This document shows positions 26,577 to 34,671 of a stretch of 64,000 nt of DNA, one piece after another. A model generated the notes under the pieces. That model was not told where the DNA came from and did not search any database. It saw only the letters and a program-made list of their open reading frames with translations. Location of the stretch: assembly GCF_008831075.1 (NCBI RefSeq), contig NZ_WBJX01000001.1, forward strand, positions 416,647 through 480,646, in the 5' to 3' direction. Every line of letters begins with the position of its first letter. Positions within the stretch are counted from its first letter, which is position 1. The DNA comes from Pseudoclavibacter terrae (GTDB taxonomy: Bacteria > Actinomycetota > Actinomycetes > Actinomycetales > Microbacteriaceae). The translations under genes and the position numbers were made by a program.

Positions 26577-26762
26577 ATGTCGAACGCAGATGTTCACGGC
26601 TCGCATGATCTCGACGGCCCCGAGGAAGGAAGCGTCGGCGCAGGCGGCGCGACCGCTGACGGAGCGATCGACGAAGCCCTCGGCACGGACCAGCCCCTGA
26701 CCTCGAACGAGGGCAGCGTCGGTGCAGGCGGCGCCAGCGCCGACGGGTCGCGCTCGGAGTAG
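26577..26762 (+). CDS. Small 61-residue protein with duplicated Gly-rich motif
   Basis: The ATG at 26577 follows GAAAGGACCACG, a good SD. The acidic protein contains 'EGSVGAGGATADG' (about residues 17-29) and again 'EGSVGAGGASADG' (about residues 45-57). It is predicted to be disordered and hydrophilic. A strong hairpin terminator follows 20 bp after the stop, supporting a real transcription unit. No family is recognised. Confidence 0.65.
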   Translation: MSNADVHGSHDLDGPEEGSVGAGGATADGAIDEALGTDQPLTSNEGSVGAGGASADGSRSE

Positions 26763-26781
26763 CCGCAACCCACTTCAGGCG

Positions 26782-26825
26782 ACGAAGGGCCGGTCGGCAG
26801 CTCAGGCTGACGACCGGCCCTTCGT
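26782..26825 (+). terminator. Hairpin terminator after the 61-residue gene
   Basis: The arms ACGAAGGGCCGGTCG (26782-26796) and CGACCGGCCCTTCGT (26811-26825) pair perfectly over 15 bp around a 14-nt loop. There is no long T run, which is usual in high-GC actinobacteria. Confidence 0.8.
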
Positions 26826-27141
26826 CGTGCCGGCATCCGCACCTGCGCTCGCGGCCGGGGCCCGTTCGCGGCTAGCTGCTTCGAAAACTCCCGACCCTAT
26901 CCAGTGCGCACTTGGGGTACCCCGGACGTTCACTCACACTGCGTTCTCAGGCTCCGCTCCGAATCCCTGCCCAGTGCTGGTGATCAGGGCTTTCTCTGAT
27001 CTCGCTGGAGGGGTAACAGCAGGAAGCTGGAGGTTCAAGCCCGTGTTTGGGCGGCACGCATCGCGCCAGCGTTGGACCTGCCGCTCGTCCCCCGATCGTC
27101 GAGCGAGCGACCCCCAACGTCACACCGAGCGCGAGGAAGTC
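26826..27141. other. Leader region of the manganese catalase gene
   Basis: No gene is seen in this stretch. It contains a GGGGTACCCC palindrome near 26914 and a GGGTAA box near 27013 with a GGCTTT element 17 bp upstream, which could be an alternative sigma-factor promoter. The promoter assignment is weak. Confidence 0.35.
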
Positions 27142-28023
27142 ATGTTCTTTCACAAGCAGGAATTGCAGTTCAAGTCGAGTCCGTCGAAGCCTGATGCAGT
27201 GCTGGCGAAGCGGATGCAGGAGATCCTCGGCGGCCAGTACGGCGAGATCACCGTCGCGATGCAGTACGGCTTCCAGTCCTGGAACGCCCACGAGCCGGGC
27301 AAGTACCGCGACCTGCTCTACGGCATCGGCGCCGAGGAGTTCGGCCACGTCGAGATGATCGCGATCATGATCGCGCAGCTGCTCGAGAAGGCGCCCATCG
27401 AGCAGTCCGAGGCGGCCATCAAGGCAGACCCGGTCCTCGGTGCGGTCGTCGGCGGCACCGACATCCAGCAGGCCATCGTCGCAGGTGCCGGTGCACGCCC
27501 CGTCGACAGCAACGGCAACCCGTGGCAGGGCTCCTACATCACGGCGAGCGGCAACATGCTCGCCGACTTCACGGCCAACGCGAATGCGGAGATGCAGGGC
27601 CGAGTGCAGGTCGCGCGTCTCTACAACATGACCGACGACCCCGGCGTGCGGGACATGCTCTCGTTCCTGCTCGCACGGGACACGATGCATCAGAACCAGT
27701 GGATCGCAGCGGCGAACGAGCTGCGCGCCGAAGGCAAGGAGGATCTGCCCGTGCCGAGCAACTTCCCGCTGAACAAGGAAGAGCGCGACGTGGCCTACCA
27801 GTACCTGAACTTCTCGGACGGCGCCGCGGCCAGCGAGGGCTCGTGGGCGAGCGGCCCGACCCCGGATGGGAAGGGCGAGTTCACGTACCACGAGGGGCCG
27901 ACGACCAGCGTCCCCATGCCGCCCCCGACGGTGCCAGACGAGCGCTTCTACGGCACCACGCCTCTGCCCAACACGATGGAGAAGGTCGCCGGGGTGGTCA
28001 AGGACACCTTCAGCAAGAAGTAG
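27142..28023 (+). CDS. katN: Manganese catalase (non-haem)
   Basis: The 293-residue ferritin-like protein begins at the ATG behind GAGGAAG. Metal ligands of the dimanganese site are recognisable in 'LGGQYGEITVAMQYGFQSW', 'GAEEFGHVEMIAIMI' and 'LLARDTMHQNQW', and the family stretch 'SGNMLADFTANANAEMQGRVQVARLY' is intact. It would decompose hydrogen peroxide. The length is normal. It is followed by stress-type membrane proteins, consistent with a general stress regulon. Confidence 0.95.
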   Translation: MFFHKQELQFKSSPSKPDAVLAKRMQEILGGQYGEITVAMQYGFQSWNAHEPGKYRDLLYGIGAEEFGHVEMIAIMIAQLLEKAPIEQSEAAIKADPVLGAVVGGTDIQQAIVAGAGARPVDSNGNPWQGSYITASGNMLADFTANANAEMQGRVQVARLYNMTDDPGVRDMLSFLLARDTMHQNQWIAAANELRAEGKEDLPVPSNFPLNKEERDVAYQYLNFSDGAAASEGSWASGPTPDGKGEFTYHEGPTTSVPMPPPTVPDERFYGTTPLPNTMEKVAGVVKDTFSKK

Positions 28024-28068
28024 CGACTTCCGTTCCAGTCCGCACGACGAAGCTCTGAAAGGAACACC

Positions 28069-29115
28069 ATGTCCAACAACACCCCATTCTCCGTTCCGGA
28101 CACGCCCCGTCACGGGGGTGCCCTCCCGCCCGACGGCTCCCCGCAGGTGCACGAGGACGGCACGGTCTTCGAGCCGGGCGTCACGGAAGATGTGACGTTC
28201 TCACCCGCCGGCACCGGTCGGGCCTCCGACGGCGGTGACTCTCGCACCGGCGCCGCGAAGGAACAGGCGTCGCAGCTCAAGGACACCGCGACCGACGAAG
28301 CGAAGAACGTCACTGCCAACGCCAAGGAAGAAGCTCGCAACGTGGCAGGCACTGCCAAGGATGAGGCACGCAACGTAGCTGGCACCGCGAAGGAGGAGGC
28401 CCGCAACGTGGCCGGCGAGGCGAAGAACCAGCTCGCATCCCTCTACTCCGAGTCGATGCACCAGCTGAACTCGCAGGCCACGCAGCAGCAGGAGCGGGCA
28501 GCGACCGGGCTCAAGTCGCTGAGCGGCGAGTTCCGCAACATGGTCAGCAACTCGGAGGGCGACGGCCTCGCCACGGAGCTCGTGCGTCGCGCCGCGGACA
28601 CCACCGGGGCGGTCGGCGCCTGGCTCGGCGACCGCAACCCGAGCGGTGTGCTCGACGATGTCCGCTCGTTCGCTCGTCGCAAGCCGCTCGCCTTCATCGC
28701 GATCGCCGCCGTCACGGGTCTCGTGGCTGGTCGCCTCACCCGTTCCATCGCGGAGGTCGCGAAGGACGAGAAGGCGGATGAGCTCGGCCGGTCGCTCTCG
28801 GGAACGTCCGGTTCGCGGTCCGGCGGAACGGGCGCAGCCGATTCGCCAGCAGCCTCGAGCGCTGGCGCTGGCGGCAGCGGCGGCGGCGGCCAGTCCGAGT
28901 CCTCGGGCGGTTTCGCCCGGCAGGGCACCACGTCCTACGGCGCGGGCACCTCCGACGAGGGCATCGCGAATGATGTCCCCGTCGCCCCGCCAGCGCCGAG
29001 GCCCTTCGCCGACGCGCGTCCGCTCGAGAACCCGGTCGGCGACCCGCTCGACGACCCGCTGGGTGAGCCGCGTCGCGAGAGTGACGGCTTCCCGAACCGC
29101 GGAACCGGACTCTGA
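28069..29115 (+). CDS. Membrane-anchored protein with LEA-like 11-residue repeats
   Basis: The 348-residue protein has consecutive 11-residue repeats of the type AK(D/E)EARNVAGT between about residues 70 and 105. This is the periodicity of group 3 LEA proteins. A helix follows, then one hydrophobic segment near residue 215 ('KPLAFIAIAAVTGLVAGRLTRS'), and a long Gly/Ser/Pro-rich disordered tail. The middle resembles helper proteins encoded with DUF3618 and holin-X-like genes in actinobacteria. It starts behind GAAAGGAA and leads a probable three-gene operon. Confidence 0.75.
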   Translation: MSNNTPFSVPDTPRHGGALPPDGSPQVHEDGTVFEPGVTEDVTFSPAGTGRASDGGDSRTGAAKEQASQLKDTATDEAKNVTANAKEEARNVAGTAKDEARNVAGTAKEEARNVAGEAKNQLASLYSESMHQLNSQATQQQERAATGLKSLSGEFRNMVSNSEGDGLATELVRRAADTTGAVGAWLGDRNPSGVLDDVRSFARRKPLAFIAIAAVTGLVAGRLTRSIAEVAKDEKADELGRSLSGTSGSRSGGTGAADSPAASSAGAGGSGGGGQSESSGGFARQGTTSYGAGTSDEGIANDVPVAPPAPRPFADARPLENPVGDPLDDPLGEPRRESDGFPNRGTGL

Positions 29116-29126
29116 GGGGGCCCGCC

Positions 29127-29558
29127 ATGACCAGCGAGTACCCGGCACCCCCGCCGCAGCATCCGCCGCAGAACCCATCAGATGTGTCGCTCGGCGACAT
29201 GCTCGGACGCGTCAGCACTGACATCTCGACGCTCATGCGCCAGGAGGTGGCGCTCGCGAAGGCCGAGCTCACCGAGACGGCGAAGAAGACCGGCAAGGGC
29301 GCGGGCCTCCTCGGCGGCGCGGGCTACGCCGGCATCATGGCGCTGCTGTTCCTGTCGATCGCCGCCTGGTGGGGCCTCGGCTACCTGATCGGCAACGCCT
29401 GGTCGGCGGTCGTCGTGGCCGTCGTCTACGCCATCGTCGCGGCGATCCTCTTCGCCGTGGGCCGCAGCAAGCTCAAGGACGTCGAAGGCGCCCCGCAGAC
29501 GGTCGCCACCATCAAAGAGATCCCAGACACGCTCAACCCGAACGGAGATCACCGATGA
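29127..29558 (+). CDS. Holin-X-like (DUF1469-type) membrane protein
   Basis: The 143-residue protein has an amphipathic N-terminal helix ('LGRVSTDISTLMRQEVALAKAELTETAKKTGKG') and two membrane segments near residues 70-90 and 96-115. This is the pattern of actinobacterial putative phage-holin-superfamily proteins. It is chromosomally encoded with DUF3618 partners, so a role in membrane stress is more likely than lysis. Its 3' end overlaps the next gene by 4 bp. Confidence 0.82.
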   Translation: MTSEYPAPPPQHPPQNPSDVSLGDMLGRVSTDISTLMRQEVALAKAELTETAKKTGKGAGLLGGAGYAGIMALLFLSIAAWWGLGYLIGNAWSAVVVAVVYAIVAAILFAVGRSKLKDVEGAPQTVATIKEIPDTLNPNGDHR

Positions 29559-30202
29559 GCACTGACCCAGACCAGATCCGCGCCGACATCGAGCGCACCC
29601 GCAGCACCCTCGGCTCCGACGTGGACGCGCTAGCCGACAAGGTCACGCCGTCCAGCATCGTCGACCGACAGACGGAGAAGGTGAAGGACAAGCTCGGCTC
29701 GGTGCGGGACTCCATCATGGGGGCCCGGGACGACGCGGCCGAGTCGGTTCGCGACGCCACCTCCGCCACCGGTGACGGCGTCGCCGACGTGAAACGTCAG
29801 GCGGTGCGCACGGCGAAAGGCAACCCCTTGGCGGTCGGCCTCATCGCGTTCGGTCTCGGCGCGCTGGTCGCGTCGCTCGTGCCGGCGAGCGAACCCGAGA
29901 AGCAGGCGACCGGCAAGGTGAAGGATGCTGCCGAGCCGCTCGTCGACGAGGTGAAGGGCGCGGCTCAGGACCTCGCCCAGGAGCTGAAGGAGCCGGCGGC
30001 GGATGCGGTCGGCAGTGTCCGCGAGACCACGATGGATGCGGCGGAGCACGTCAAGACCGACGCGCAGTCTGCGACCGAAACGGTGAAGGGCGACGCGCAG
30101 TCCGCCGCGGACAGCGTGAAGTCCGACGCCACGTCGTCCGCCGAGAACGTCAGGGACTCCGCGCAGGAGGCCCGCGACAACGTGCAGGGCGCTGGCTCCT
30201 GA
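29555..30202 (+). CDS. DUF3618 protein with LEA-like C-terminal repeats
   Basis: The 215-residue protein starts with the DUF3618 signature 'DPDQIRADIERTRSTLGSDVDALADKVTP'. It then has a Val/Ser-rich helix, one membrane segment near residue 95 ('NPLAVGLIAFGLGALVASLVP') and a C-terminal tail. The tail is an 11-residue repeat array of VKxDAQSAxxx units from about residue 165. ATGA overlap with the preceding gene indicates coupling. It is likely a membrane-associated stress protein. Confidence 0.85.
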   Translation: MSTDPDQIRADIERTRSTLGSDVDALADKVTPSSIVDRQTEKVKDKLGSVRDSIMGARDDAAESVRDATSATGDGVADVKRQAVRTAKGNPLAVGLIAFGLGALVASLVPASEPEKQATGKVKDAAEPLVDEVKGAAQDLAQELKEPAADAVGSVRETTMDAAEHVKTDAQSATETVKGDAQSAADSVKSDATSSAENVRDSAQEARDNVQGAGS

Positions 30203-30254
30203 TGCGCTGACCCCCACAACCAGCCGAGGACCTCCTCGGCGCCGAACTGGCAGC

Positions 30255-30289
30255 GGGCCGCGCATCCACCCCCGATCGATGCGTGGCCC
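30255..30289 (+). terminator. Hairpin terminator after the DUF3618 gene
   Basis: GGGCCGCGCATC (30255-30266) pairs with GATGCGTGGCCC (30278-30289) with one mismatch, leaving an 11-nt loop, followed by GTCTGTCACT. It separates the stress operon from the YihY gene. Confidence 0.6.
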
Positions 30290-30335
30290 GTCTGTCACTC
30301 CACCAGCATTCTCAGCAGAGCAGAGGTACACGGAG

Positions 30336-31427
30336 ATGGCCACGTCGAACCCGTCCGCAGCATCCACCAACGAGAAGCAGGGCGCGCCCGACCCGGATGA
30401 CGCGCGGAAGCCGGACTCGCCGACCGACATCAAGAAGCGGTCGTGGAAGTACGTCTTCACGAAGACGATCCGCGAGTTCTCGTCCGACCAGTGCACCGAC
30501 ATCGCGGCGTCGCTCACCTACTACTTCGTGCTGGCACTGTTTCCGGCGCTCATCGCCGTGTTCTCGCTGCTCGGGGTCATCGGTCAGGGCCAGGCGGCGG
30601 CGGATGCGATCCTCGGCATCGTCGACGAGGCGGCTCCAGGTGGCGCGTCCGACGTGATCCGTGGCCCCATCGAGCAGTTCGCGTCGTCACCGGCGGCCGG
30701 GTTCGCGCTCGTGTCCGGTCTCCTCGTCGCGATCTGGTCGGCGTCCGGCTACGTGGGGGCGTTCAGTCGCGGCATGAACCGCATCTACGAGATCGAGGAG
30801 GGGCGGCCGTTCTGGAAGCTGAAGCCGCAGCAGCTGCTCGTGACGCTCATCGCGATCGTGCTCATCGCGATCGCGGGCGTGATCCTCGTCGTCTCCGGCC
30901 CGGTCACCGAGGCCATCGGCGGCGCGCTCGGACTGGGGGAGACCGTCACGACGATCTGGTCGATCGCGAAGTGGCCCGTGCTGGCGTTCGTGATCGTGCT
31001 GGTCGTCGCCGTGCTGTACTACGCGACGCCAAACGCGAAACAGCCGAAGTTCCGCTGGATGAGCATGGGCGCGTTCCTCGCCATCGTCGTGCTGGCGATC
31101 GCCACGGTCGGGTTCGGGTTCTACGTCGCGAACTTCTCCAACTACGACAAGACGTACGGGTCGCTCGCGGGCGTCATCATCTTCCTGCTCTGGATCTGGA
31201 TCGCCAACAACGCGCTGCTGTTCGGCGCCGAGTTCGATGCCGAACTCGAGCGCGGCCGCCAGCTGCAGGCGGGCATCGCGGCCGAACGCGAGCTGCAGCT
31301 GCCGCCGCGTGACACGAAGCGCAGCGACAAGGCCGCAGACAAAGAGGAGCAGGATGTCGCCGAAGGGCGACAGATCCGCCTGCAGCACGCGGAGACCGAG
31401 GCGCGGGACGGTGGGAGGACCGAATAA
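30336..31427 (+). CDS. YihY/virulence factor BrkB family membrane protein
   Basis: The 363-residue protein starts at the ATG at 30336 with GGAG upstream. It has six membrane segments and family motifs 'DQCTDIAASLTYYFVLALFPALIAVFSLLG', 'SASGYVGAFSRGMNRIYEIEEGRPFW' and 'GSLAGVIIFLLWIWIANNALLFGAEFDAELER'. The family was once misnamed ribonuclease BN; its true function is unclear. The hydrophilic C-terminus is rich in Arg, Gln and Glu. Confidence 0.92.
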   Translation: MATSNPSAASTNEKQGAPDPDDARKPDSPTDIKKRSWKYVFTKTIREFSSDQCTDIAASLTYYFVLALFPALIAVFSLLGVIGQGQAAADAILGIVDEAAPGGASDVIRGPIEQFASSPAAGFALVSGLLVAIWSASGYVGAFSRGMNRIYEIEEGRPFWKLKPQQLLVTLIAIVLIAIAGVILVVSGPVTEAIGGALGLGETVTTIWSIAKWPVLAFVIVLVVAVLYYATPNAKQPKFRWMSMGAFLAIVVLAIATVGFGFYVANFSNYDKTYGSLAGVIIFLLWIWIANNALLFGAEFDAELERGRQLQAGIAAERELQLPPRDTKRSDKAADKEEQDVAEGRQIRLQHAETEARDGGRTE

Positions 31428-31450
31428 CCGCGGCGGTCCCGCCTGCTGCG

Positions 31451-31795
31451 CTATCGCTCGATGCGGTTGATGTAGTCGCGCAGGTTGCTGATGACCGTCT
31501 CGAGGTCGGTGCCAGTGGCTTGCGCGAGCTGACCCGCGAGCCAGCTCTGGTTCAGCAGGGCGGCGCCGAGGATGTGGCTGTCCTCGATGCTCTCGTCGAG
31601 TTCTGTGGCCGGGGCTCCGAACGGCTCGAGGGCGAGCTGGAAGGCCCGCTCGTTGGTGACGGGATCCGAGGTGGCGTGCTGCGCCAGCACGGCGTCGAGC
31701 TGCACGTGCATGGCGCGGATGGCCTGCTCCGGAACCTGCAGGCTCGAGCTCTGCTCCGTGATCGCAGCGGCTCCGTGCTCGGAATCGTGGTCCAT
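31451..31795 (-). CDS. Hypothetical protein
   Basis: The 114-residue protein starts at the ATG at 31795, seven bases after AAAGG. An in-frame ATG 15 bp upstream has a poorer SD. The mostly helical product ('VPEQAIRAMHVQLDAVLAQHATSDPVTNERAFQLALEPFG', '...QATGTDLETVISNLRDYINRIER') has no recognised family. It converges with the YihY gene. Confidence 0.6.
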   Translation of the reverse strand: MDHDSEHGAAAITEQSSSLQVPEQAIRAMHVQLDAVLAQHATSDPVTNERAFQLALEPFGAPATELDESIEDSHILGAALLNQSWLAGQLAQATGTDLETVISNLRDYINRIER

Positions 31796-32014
31796 CTCAG
31801 TGCCTTTCATCGCCTGCAAAGGTGGGTCATCGCTCGCGAGGGCGAGCGCTTGCTTCTGGAGGTGTGGGCCGCAGGCCGTCGTGGGTCGGACCGCTGGGCC
31901 AGGGGCATCCGCTTCGCACGGTAGGGGGCTCGCTGCTGTGATCAGCCGGTTTCCGGGCTGCATCAGAGCGAATTCACCCCGTTCTTCACCACGCACGCGT
32001 TCAGGTGCGCTGCG

Positions 32015-32611
32015 TCAGCCGACGGTGATCGGGCCGCGCGTGAACGCGACCTCTTGTCCGTCGACGGTTATGGAGCGGCGCGCCCAGACTCGTGCCCTGC
32101 CCGTGTTCTCGACTGCGCGGAACATGAGCTGGTTGTCGAGGTTCGTCTGCGTCGAGGTCGCGGTGATCGGGCGCTGGTAGGTCGTGACGTAGACGGAGCA
32201 GGTGACGCCGTCGATGCGAGTCGTGCCCGTGCGGGTGGGTGTTGACCACGCCCCGGAGTTGCCCCTCATTGGGGTCCAGGTGACGTTCGCGTCGCTGTAG
32301 AACGTGATGCTCGCGTTGGCGAGCTTCGTGCGCGTGCTCGTTCCCGTCACCCACAGGCCGCGCTCGGGGGGTGTGCCGCTGCCGTCGATCGTGAGGTGGT
32401 TGGTGGTGATCGGACGCGGCGCGAATCCCTGCGTCCACTGCGTGGTCTGGGTCGTGGTCATCGCGACCCACCCCTGGAGGCCCTTCTCGAGCTCCTGGGA
32501 AGCCGCGGCGAGCGGTGCCGCGACAGCGACCGCGATGACCGGTGCGGACCACGCGGCCGCGGTGAGCAGCGCGCGGCGGTGGAGTTCCGGGGTTGGGGTG
32601 GTGGATGACAT
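32015..32611 (-). CDS. Tat-signal secreted protein 1
   Basis: The 198-residue protein starts at the ATG at 32611, right after AGAGGAGCCCC. A twin-arginine signal (RRALLTAAAW...PLAAAS) ends at an AxA site 27 residues after the first Arg. The mature domain of about 160 residues is beta-rich and Thr/Ser-rich ('ITFYSDANVTWTPM', 'SVYVTTYQRPITAT'), like a small immunoglobulin-type surface module. No family is recognised. Five further proteins in the window share the signal design. Confidence 0.72.
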   Translation of the reverse strand: MSSTTPTPELHRRALLTAAAWSAPVIAVAVAAPLAAASQELEKGLQGWVAMTTTQTTQWTQGFAPRPITTNHLTIDGSGTPPERGLWVTGTSTRTKLANASITFYSDANVTWTPMRGNSGAWSTPTRTGTTRIDGVTCSVYVTTYQRPITATSTQTNLDNQLMFRAVENTGRARVWARRSITVDGQEVAFTRGPITVG

Positions 32612-32931
32612 GGGGCTCCTCTGCATGGACGTAGGTGTCGCTCATGGAGTGCGTCTGCCTGCGATCGAGAGACCGTTGCGCGGGATCAGCTGGCAGCAAA
32701 GAAAATGAACGACATTCATAAGCATATGCTTGCATCTACAACTAATGCAAATGCATGTAGCTTGATCGTCGACCTGCTCAGGAATCACCCCGGGGTGCCG
32801 GGGTACTCTCGCCCTCGGCTCTCCGACGCCTGGCGCTTCCAGTGCAGCGCAGCGAGCCAGCCGGCGCCCAGACCCCGCTGCCGAGAGATTTCATAGGAAG
32901 AGCGCATGAGCTTCCACGAGATGAGTGACCG
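32612..32931. promoter_or_regulatory. AT-rich divergent regulatory region with palindromes
   Basis: This 320-bp gap separates the Tat protein 1 gene from the LuxR gene. Around 32700-32765 the sequence is unusually AT-rich and has a perfect 12-bp palindrome AAGCATATGCTT (32720-32731) and a CTACA...TGTAG inverted repeat (32736-32760). These are candidate operators or promoter elements for both genes. Confidence 0.45.
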
Positions 32932-34620
32932 TTGACCGATACCGCACCCGTGTTCCTGCCGATGGACGGCGCTGGCCAGCGTGCCCACGATCGGCCGCGG
33001 TCTCGCGAGCTAGTTCCGGCTCCGGCGCCCATCGAGCGGATCGTCGAGGCGCAGGCCCGTGGCGACTGGGAATCGGTGACGCAGCTCCTCGAGCAGCACT
33101 GGTCGTCGCTGCTGCGCACTTCACGCGCCGCGATGCGGGAGGTGGTGAACGCGCTACCAGATGCCGTGCTGGAGGCGAAGTCACGCTGGGCTGCAGCACG
33201 GCAGTACCTGAACTTCGCTCCGGACGACGGGCGCGTGCGCCCGGCACGTTTCGATTTCGAGGCGGCTCAGCCGAACGACGCGGGCGAGCTCATCGACGAC
33301 CTGGCGCAGTTCACGGGCCAGACGGCGCACGAACGGGGGCAGGGGCATTTCCAGAGCGCCGCGACGATCGCCGAGACCGCGATCGAGGCGGTCAAGCAGG
33401 CGTCGCCGGCCGAGATGAAGACCTTGCGTCCCCTCCTTCCCGGGTTGCGCATCCAGTGGGCGACGAGCCTCCTCTTCGCGGGCGACATCCGCGCCGCGCT
33501 GACCGAGTTCGAGGCCGCCTACGCTGACGCCGTCGCGTTCGACAGCGACCGGATGGCCACCGCGGCGGCCGGGTCGATCGCGCTCATCCACAGCCTCACG
33601 GGCGACCTCGTGCTGGCGCGTTCGTGGCTGCGGCGCCAGCCGACCGCGCTGAACGGCGGATTCGAGGGGCCGGGCGAGTTCGACGGCGGCCCTGGCGACG
33701 CGGTCACCGTCATGGGTGCGCTGGCTGCGGCGAACATCGCGATCGATGAGTTGAACGTGGAGGAGGCGCGGGCCTGGCTGGCGAAGGACCCCGGCGACGA
33801 GGTCGCCCCCGAGCAGTGGGCGCTGCGCCTCGGTGTCGCATCGCGCCTGGAGGTGCTGAGCGGGGACCCGCTAGCGCAGTCGCTACGCAATCGCGCCGCG
33901 GTGCGAGCCCGCCCCGCCCATCTCGCCGAGGACGGGCTGAACGGGTGGGCGCTCAGCTTCTCGGACGTCGGCATCCGCGTCGCGTTGCGCGACGTGCGCG
34001 GAGCCACGGAGGCGCTCGCGGCGCTCGACGCCGGCGACGGCGAGCTTCACCGGCAGGCCGCGCTGATCGCGCGCATCTGGAGGCTTGTGCGGGCCGGTGA
34101 GCACGTGCAGGCGGTCGCCGTCATGGAGTCCGTACCGACCGACGAGCGCAGCCTGCGGGTCGGCATGGAGCTGCTGGCCGCAGCCGCGATCATCCACCTC
34201 AGCGCCGGAGCCAAGGCCAGGGCCGCGGAACTGTTCAGCACCCTCACGACGATGGTCGCCGAACAAGGCTTCAACGGGGTGCTGATGCGCTTCAGCGACG
34301 AGGACTACGAGGCCCTGTGCGCGAGCAGCGGCGTGCGGCCCGAGGTGCGCGAGGCGAGGCGGGCATTGGGCGGTGAGCTCCACACGACCGCGCAGGCGGC
34401 GGTGTCGGACATCAGGCTCACGGAGCGCGAACGCGTCGTGCTCCGCCACCTGCTCCAGTCCAGGAAGCTCAACGACATCGCCGCCATCGAGCACGTGTCA
34501 CCCAACACCGTCAAGTCGCAGCTGCGAACGCTCTTCAAGAAGCTCGGCGTCTCCTCCCGCGACGACGCCATCAAGGTGGGGCGACGCAACCCGGGCCTGT
34601 GGTCCGACGTCGGGCTGTGA
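32932..34620 (+). CDS. LuxR family transcriptional regulator
   Basis: The 562-residue protein ends in a LuxR helix-turn-helix ('LTERERVVLRHLLQSRKLNDIAAIEHVSPNTVKSQL', about residues 495-545). The rest is an alpha-helical, TPR-like repeat region; no Walker ATPase motif is visible, so it is not a full MalT/LAL protein. The likely start is a TTG at 32932; no better SD-supported codon is seen, and the internal ATG 30 bp later is an alternative. It may regulate the neighbouring secreted-protein genes. The input signal is unknown. Confidence 0.8.
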   Translation: MTDTAPVFLPMDGAGQRAHDRPRSRELVPAPAPIERIVEAQARGDWESVTQLLEQHWSSLLRTSRAAMREVVNALPDAVLEAKSRWAAARQYLNFAPDDGRVRPARFDFEAAQPNDAGELIDDLAQFTGQTAHERGQGHFQSAATIAETAIEAVKQASPAEMKTLRPLLPGLRIQWATSLLFAGDIRAALTEFEAAYADAVAFDSDRMATAAAGSIALIHSLTGDLVLARSWLRRQPTALNGGFEGPGEFDGGPGDAVTVMGALAAANIAIDELNVEEARAWLAKDPGDEVAPEQWALRLGVASRLEVLSGDPLAQSLRNRAAVRARPAHLAEDGLNGWALSFSDVGIRVALRDVRGATEALAALDAGDGELHRQAALIARIWRLVRAGEHVQAVAVMESVPTDERSLRVGMELLAAAAIIHLSAGAKARAAELFSTLTTMVAEQGFNGVLMRFSDEDYEALCASSGVRPEVREARRALGGELHTTAQAAVSDIRLTERERVVLRHLLQSRKLNDIAAIEHVSPNTVKSQLRTLFKKLGVSSRDDAIKVGRRNPGLWSDVGL

Positions 34621-34671
34621 GGCGCTGCTGAACCGCAGGATGCTCGCCTCACGGTGCCGCATGATGGTGCC

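Noticed and set aside
27030-27050. GGTTCAAGCCC resembling a tRNA T-loop
   Set aside because: The flanking bases do not form a T stem, and no acceptor, D or anticodon arms can be drawn around it.
29127-29558. Holin-like protein as a sign of prophage
   Set aside because: No endolysin, integrase or phage structural gene is nearby. Genes of this type with DUF3618 are ordinary chromosomal membrane proteins in actinobacteria.
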